Below are positions 61,374-64,000 of a DNA stretch of 64,000 nt, piece by piece. Source of the stretch: VFKI01 sp033762075. GTDB lineage: Bacteria; Pseudomonadota; Gammaproteobacteria; DSM-16500. Made by a program: the position numbers and the translations under genes. The DNA is taken from assembly GCA_033762075.1 (NCBI GenBank), contig JANRLY010000034.1, positions 42,934-106,933 on the forward strand, in the 5' to 3' direction. Under the pieces are notes generated by a model that was not told the DNA's origin, made no database searches, and was given only the letters and a program-made list of their open reading frames with translations. Within the stretch, counting starts at the first letter, position 1. Each line of letters starts with the position of its first letter.

Positions 61374-62650
61374 AAGGATTTTCCGATCGTGTAATATTGA
61401 TTTAATTGCGAATGATTTAAAACACTCGCGAGAAAATGACAAGGATCAAAAATGCGAACGTCGTTCATGTTATCTAACCACATCGACATATCGGCATCTT
61501 GAAACTCTGGCCACGCTGTTGCAAGAATTAATGCATCTGCTTCATGTAATACATTTTTGATACTTGAAGATAGCTCAATCGCACTGGATAAATTTTCAGG
61601 CAACACTTGAATCATGGGGTCGTAGGCTTTAATTTTTGCACCCATCTCATTTAAGCGTAGCGCAATATCAACTGCTGTTGAGCGCCGCAAAGTATTGGTA
61701 TTCGGCTTGTATGTAAGACCTAAAATAGCTATCACTTTATTTTTTAAATCCGGCAATACATGCTGCACTTTATTGAGCAACCAGGCTTTATGATTATGAT
61801 TGCTGTCAATCACGGCTGACATTAAGTGCGCCGAAATATTTTTTTCTTTAGCGATTTTATTTAAAAAATTAACATCGCGTAACAATGTACCACCAGCAAT
61901 CGCTTCGCCAGCACGTAAATAGGCTTTAGGTCCAATGCGTTCTTCGCTTTTTAATCCTCTCTCGACTTCAGTCGCATTCGCACCAACTTGCTCACAAAGT
62001 GTTGCGATTTCATTGATGAAGACGATTGAAGTTGCAAGAAACGCATTTAAGGCATGCTTTGTCATTTCAGCTGATTCAATCGACATCCAAATAAGATTTG
62101 TTGTCAGTGGTCGAAAAATTTCAGCAACTTTTTCACGGTCATTTTCAGTTTCAAGCCCAACAACAAAGCGATCAGGTCGTGTAAACACTTCGATTGCTTT
62201 ACCTAATCTTAAATTTTCGGGAATGTAACCCACGGTGATATTTTTATTGGGTAAATAATTTTTTAATGCACGCGTTGTACCAACAGGTAATTGCGAAGAC
62301 ACTAACAAAAGTGCTTTAGCATCGATGTAAGGGGCAATCGCTTCGATATTTTTTTGGACGAAAGCTACATCTGCTATATCAGATTCATCGACTGGTGTGT
62401 CAAACGTAATCCAAACAACTTCTGCCTTTTGTAAATCAGCCATTTCTTGAACGACCGTTAAAGAACCTGATTGCAAAGTATTTTGCAGCAATGCATCCAG
62501 TTGTGGCTCGAATATTGGTGCCTTTGCTTTTTGAAAGTTATTTCTGATTTCAACATCGGGGTCATATGCAATCACTTCATGTCCCGCTTGTGCTAAACAC
62601 GCAGACATCACCGATCCTAAGTGCCACAATCCTACAACTGCAATCTTCAT
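61370..62650 (-). CDS. UDP-glucose dehydrogenase-like protein lacking the catalytic cysteine
   Basis: About 426 residues of the UDP-glucose/GDP-mannose dehydrogenase family. NAD motif VVGLWHLGSVMSA, GYIPENLRLGKAIE, K/N segment EMTKHALNAFLATSIVF and C-terminal LGLTYKPNTNTLRRS are present. The normal GGxCFPKD is replaced by GGTLLRDV (residues 253-260): no Cys, and one residue shorter. So the thiohemiacetal-based second oxidation should be impossible. It may oxidise only to the aldehyde, or have another reaction. ATGA overlaps with both neighbours. Confidence 0.82.
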   Translation of the reverse strand: MKIAVVGLWHLGSVMSACLAQAGHEVIAYDPDVEIRNNFQKAKAPIFEPQLDALLQNTLQSGSLTVVQEMADLQKAEVVWITFDTPVDESDIADVAFVQKNIEAIAPYIDAKALLLVSSQLPVGTTRALKNYLPNKNITVGYIPENLRLGKAIEVFTRPDRFVVGLETENDREKVAEIFRPLTTNLIWMSIESAEMTKHALNAFLATSIVFINEIATLCEQVGANATEVERGLKSEERIGPKAYLRAGEAIAGGTLLRDVNFLNKIAKEKNISAHLMSAVIDSNHNHKAWLLNKVQHVLPDLKNKVIAILGLTYKPNTNTLRRSTAVDIALRLNEMGAKIKAYDPMIQVLPENLSSAIELSSSIKNVLHEADALILATAWPEFQDADMSMWLDNMNDVRIFDPCHFLASVLNHSQLNQYYTIGKSL

Positions 62651-63600
62651 ATCCTTTGCTCCAACACCCAGGGATTTTTCTGTAAATACTCGATAGTGCG
62701 CACAACGCCTTGTTGAATCGTCAACGCAGGTTTCCATCCGAGTGCACGAATTTTTCGTGTGTCTAAAAAGATAAAAGGATTATCTCCAATCCAACCGCGT
62801 TCACCACCACTATATGTTTTTTCTGGTGACACATTGAGATAATCGCAAATCCAATTAATGGAATCGTTCACTTGACAGTATTCGTCAGTGCCTAAATTAA
62901 AAATATTTACTTTTTCTTTGGCATGTTCGATCGCAAAAAATATGGCATCGAGGCAGTCTTGAATATACAAATATGATTTACGTTGTTTGCCATTGCCTAA
63001 AACAAATAGCTTATTGGGATCCGCTAGTAATTGTTTGTAAAAATCAAACACGTGCCCGTGTGTGTAGCGCTCACCTAAAATTGAAACGAATCTAAAAATA
63101 AAACTTTGAAATTGAAAACCTTCACAATACGCTTGAATTAAACCTTCTGCGGCTAATTTAGAAGAACCATATAGAGAAGTTTGCACGGGAAATGGTGCAT
63201 TTTCTGGTGTTGGAATCACTGCTGCTTCACCATAAATAGAACCCGTGGAAGCAAAAGCGATTTTATGGATGCCGTTCGCGCGCATAGCTTCCAAAATATT
63301 AAAGGTAGCAATCGTATTTTGTTCAAGATCTTTGTTTGGATGATGAGTGCCAAAACGGACATCTGCGTTCGCCGCGAGATGAAAAACAAAATCACAGCCT
63401 TGCATTGCCTTGGTCAATGCATCTTTGTTTAATAAATCATCTTGAATAAAGGTAAAATGGGGATTTTTTTTTGCTTCGATTAAAAAACGATCAAGTCCGG
63501 TTGAAAAATTATCAAATCCTACGACTTTGTGGCCTTGCTGCAATAATCGATCAACTAAATTACTGCCAATAAAGCCCGCACATCCTGATACGAAATACAT
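62647..63600 (-). CDS. NAD-dependent UDP-sugar epimerase-like protein
   Basis: About 317 residues, extended SDR. VSGCAGFIGSNLVDRL, DNFSTGLDRF, HLAANADVRFG, catalytic Ser in FASTGSIYGE and Tyr-Lys in SLYGSSKLAAEG. Resembles UDP-glucose 4-epimerase or UDP-GlcA epimerases; the exact substrate is unknown. First gene of the 61-63 kb operon. GAGG 8 nt before the ATG at 63600. Confidence 0.82.
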   Translation of the reverse strand: MYFVSGCAGFIGSNLVDRLLQQGHKVVGFDNFSTGLDRFLIEAKKNPHFTFIQDDLLNKDALTKAMQGCDFVFHLAANADVRFGTHHPNKDLEQNTIATFNILEAMRANGIHKIAFASTGSIYGEAAVIPTPENAPFPVQTSLYGSSKLAAEGLIQAYCEGFQFQSFIFRFVSILGERYTHGHVFDFYKQLLADPNKLFVLGNGKQRKSYLYIQDCLDAIFFAIEHAKEKVNIFNLGTDEYCQVNDSINWICDYLNVSPEKTYSGGERGWIGDNPFIFLDTRKIRALGWKPALTIQQGVVRTIEYLQKNPWVLEQRI

Positions 63601-63667
63601 AAAGCACCTCACCTAAGAGCAGCTGTGCATTCTCTAAGATTGAAGAGGGAAATGCAAGGATGTGTTT

Positions 63668-63925
63668 TTAAAATCCCCCTCAATCCCCCTTTGAAAAGGA
63701 TTTGTTGCATAATTGTCATTCCCGCGCAGGCGGGAATCCATTTCAAATTTATAAAGTTTTAATTAGGCGCATTGAATGTAAGTTGAGTATTTTTTAATTA
63801 GTTATTTTTGAGCTTGATGATGGATTCCCGCCTGCGCGGGAATGACAGATGGGATTTGATGATTTATGCAACAAAGCCCTTAGAAAAAGGGGAATACTTG
63901 AACACTTCCCCCTTTTTTTGCTGCC
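63668..63925. repeat. family A remnant (A3) with a nested family B element; gap before the operon
   Basis: The left end AAAATCCCCCTCAATCCCCC is present, then B3 (63698-63878), then CTTAGAAAAAGGGGAATAC and CTTCCCCCTTTTTTTG. The GGGGGATTGAGGGGG end seen in A2 is missing, so the copy is broken, perhaps by the D2 element that follows. I see no gene in 63601-64000. Confidence 0.8.
63698..63878. mobile_element. MITE-like family B element (B3)
   Basis: 181 bp with ends GGATTTGTTGCATAA and TTATGCAACAAAGCC. The central AT-rich part (TTTATAAAGTTTTAATTAGG) is the reverse complement of that in B2, so B2 and B3 are opposite in orientation. No transposase ORF. Confidence 0.82.
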
Positions 63926-64000
63926 GTCGTCCCGCGCTTTATGCGCGGGATCCAGAAAAGCTGCTATTGAATAGATCCCACGCATAAAGCGCGGGACGAC
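63926..64000. repeat. family D palindromic repeat (D2), reaching the window end
   Basis: GTCGTCCCGCGCTTTATGCG...GGATCC at the left and GATCCCACGCATAAAGCGCG...GACGAC at the right, near-perfect 27 bp inverted arms with a 20 nt centre. Its shorter form occurs in the gene at 54271-55311. Confidence 0.82.

Overview
This window looks like a chromosomal segment of an AT-rich gammaproteobacterium, most likely a Legionellales-type (Legionella/Coxiella/Aquicella/Berkiella-like) host-associated organism. The evidence is: a homodimeric-type aceE with aceF and lpdA, the rpsP-rimM-trmD-rplS ribosomal operon, ampD-ampE, a Legionella MOMP/LbtU-like porin, a short (~150 nt) 6S RNA, and several large orphan proteins with eukaryote-like or effector-like traits (HEAT repeats, coiled coil, a C-terminal CaaX box). 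The genus is an inference; no rRNA or other decisive marker is present.

Layout. 1-29595 is mostly core genome: a truncated alpha/beta hydrolase and a threonine aldolase, the PDH operon (aceE-aceF-lpdA, minus strand), an ampD-ampE-btuF-like operon, murA, a HEAT-repeat protein convergent with an arnA-like/arnB-like pair, a 2-Cys peroxiredoxin, a His-rich porin, the rpsP operon, a stand-alone glycosyltransferase, a Cys-rich lipoprotein, 6S RNA (minus strand), a CitE-like lyase, a coiled-coil protein, and metF and metH. From 29776 to the right edge nearly everything is on the minus strand and forms a ~34 kb surface-polysaccharide locus.

The polysaccharide locus contains an initiating WecA-type transferase, Wzx flippase, Wzy-type polymerase, several glycosyltransferases including a GT10 fucosyltransferase-like enzyme, and sugar-nucleotide pathways that branch largely from GDP-sugars. 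ManC supplies GDP-mannose. Gmd, with a reductase and an aminotransferase/acetyltransferase pair, can make 6-deoxy and amino-deoxy derivatives. A plant-type GDP-mannose 3,5-epimerase can make GDP-L-galactose. GmhA, HddA, GmhB and HddC form a complete GDP-D-glycero-D-manno-heptose route, with a transaldolase that may feed it. UDP-glucose dehydrogenase and GalE add UDP-sugars. A small island in the middle (49119-51717) carries a CaaX-box protein and a Bax-inhibitor-1 family protein.

The most unusual feature is dispersed repeats. At least four short palindromic families (called A, B, C and D here) occupy intergenic spaces and also sit in frame inside genes. One glycosyltransferase (40470-42053) carries two unrelated repeat families as in-frame peptide insertions, another (54271-55311) carries a third, and a heptose phosphatase takes its C-terminus and stop codon from a fourth copy. 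Two ~181 bp MITE-like B elements with IS903-like ends are nested inside A elements. The best candidate for undescribed biology is this Rickettsia-palindromic-element-like behaviour in a polysaccharide locus, together with the CaaX-box protein.
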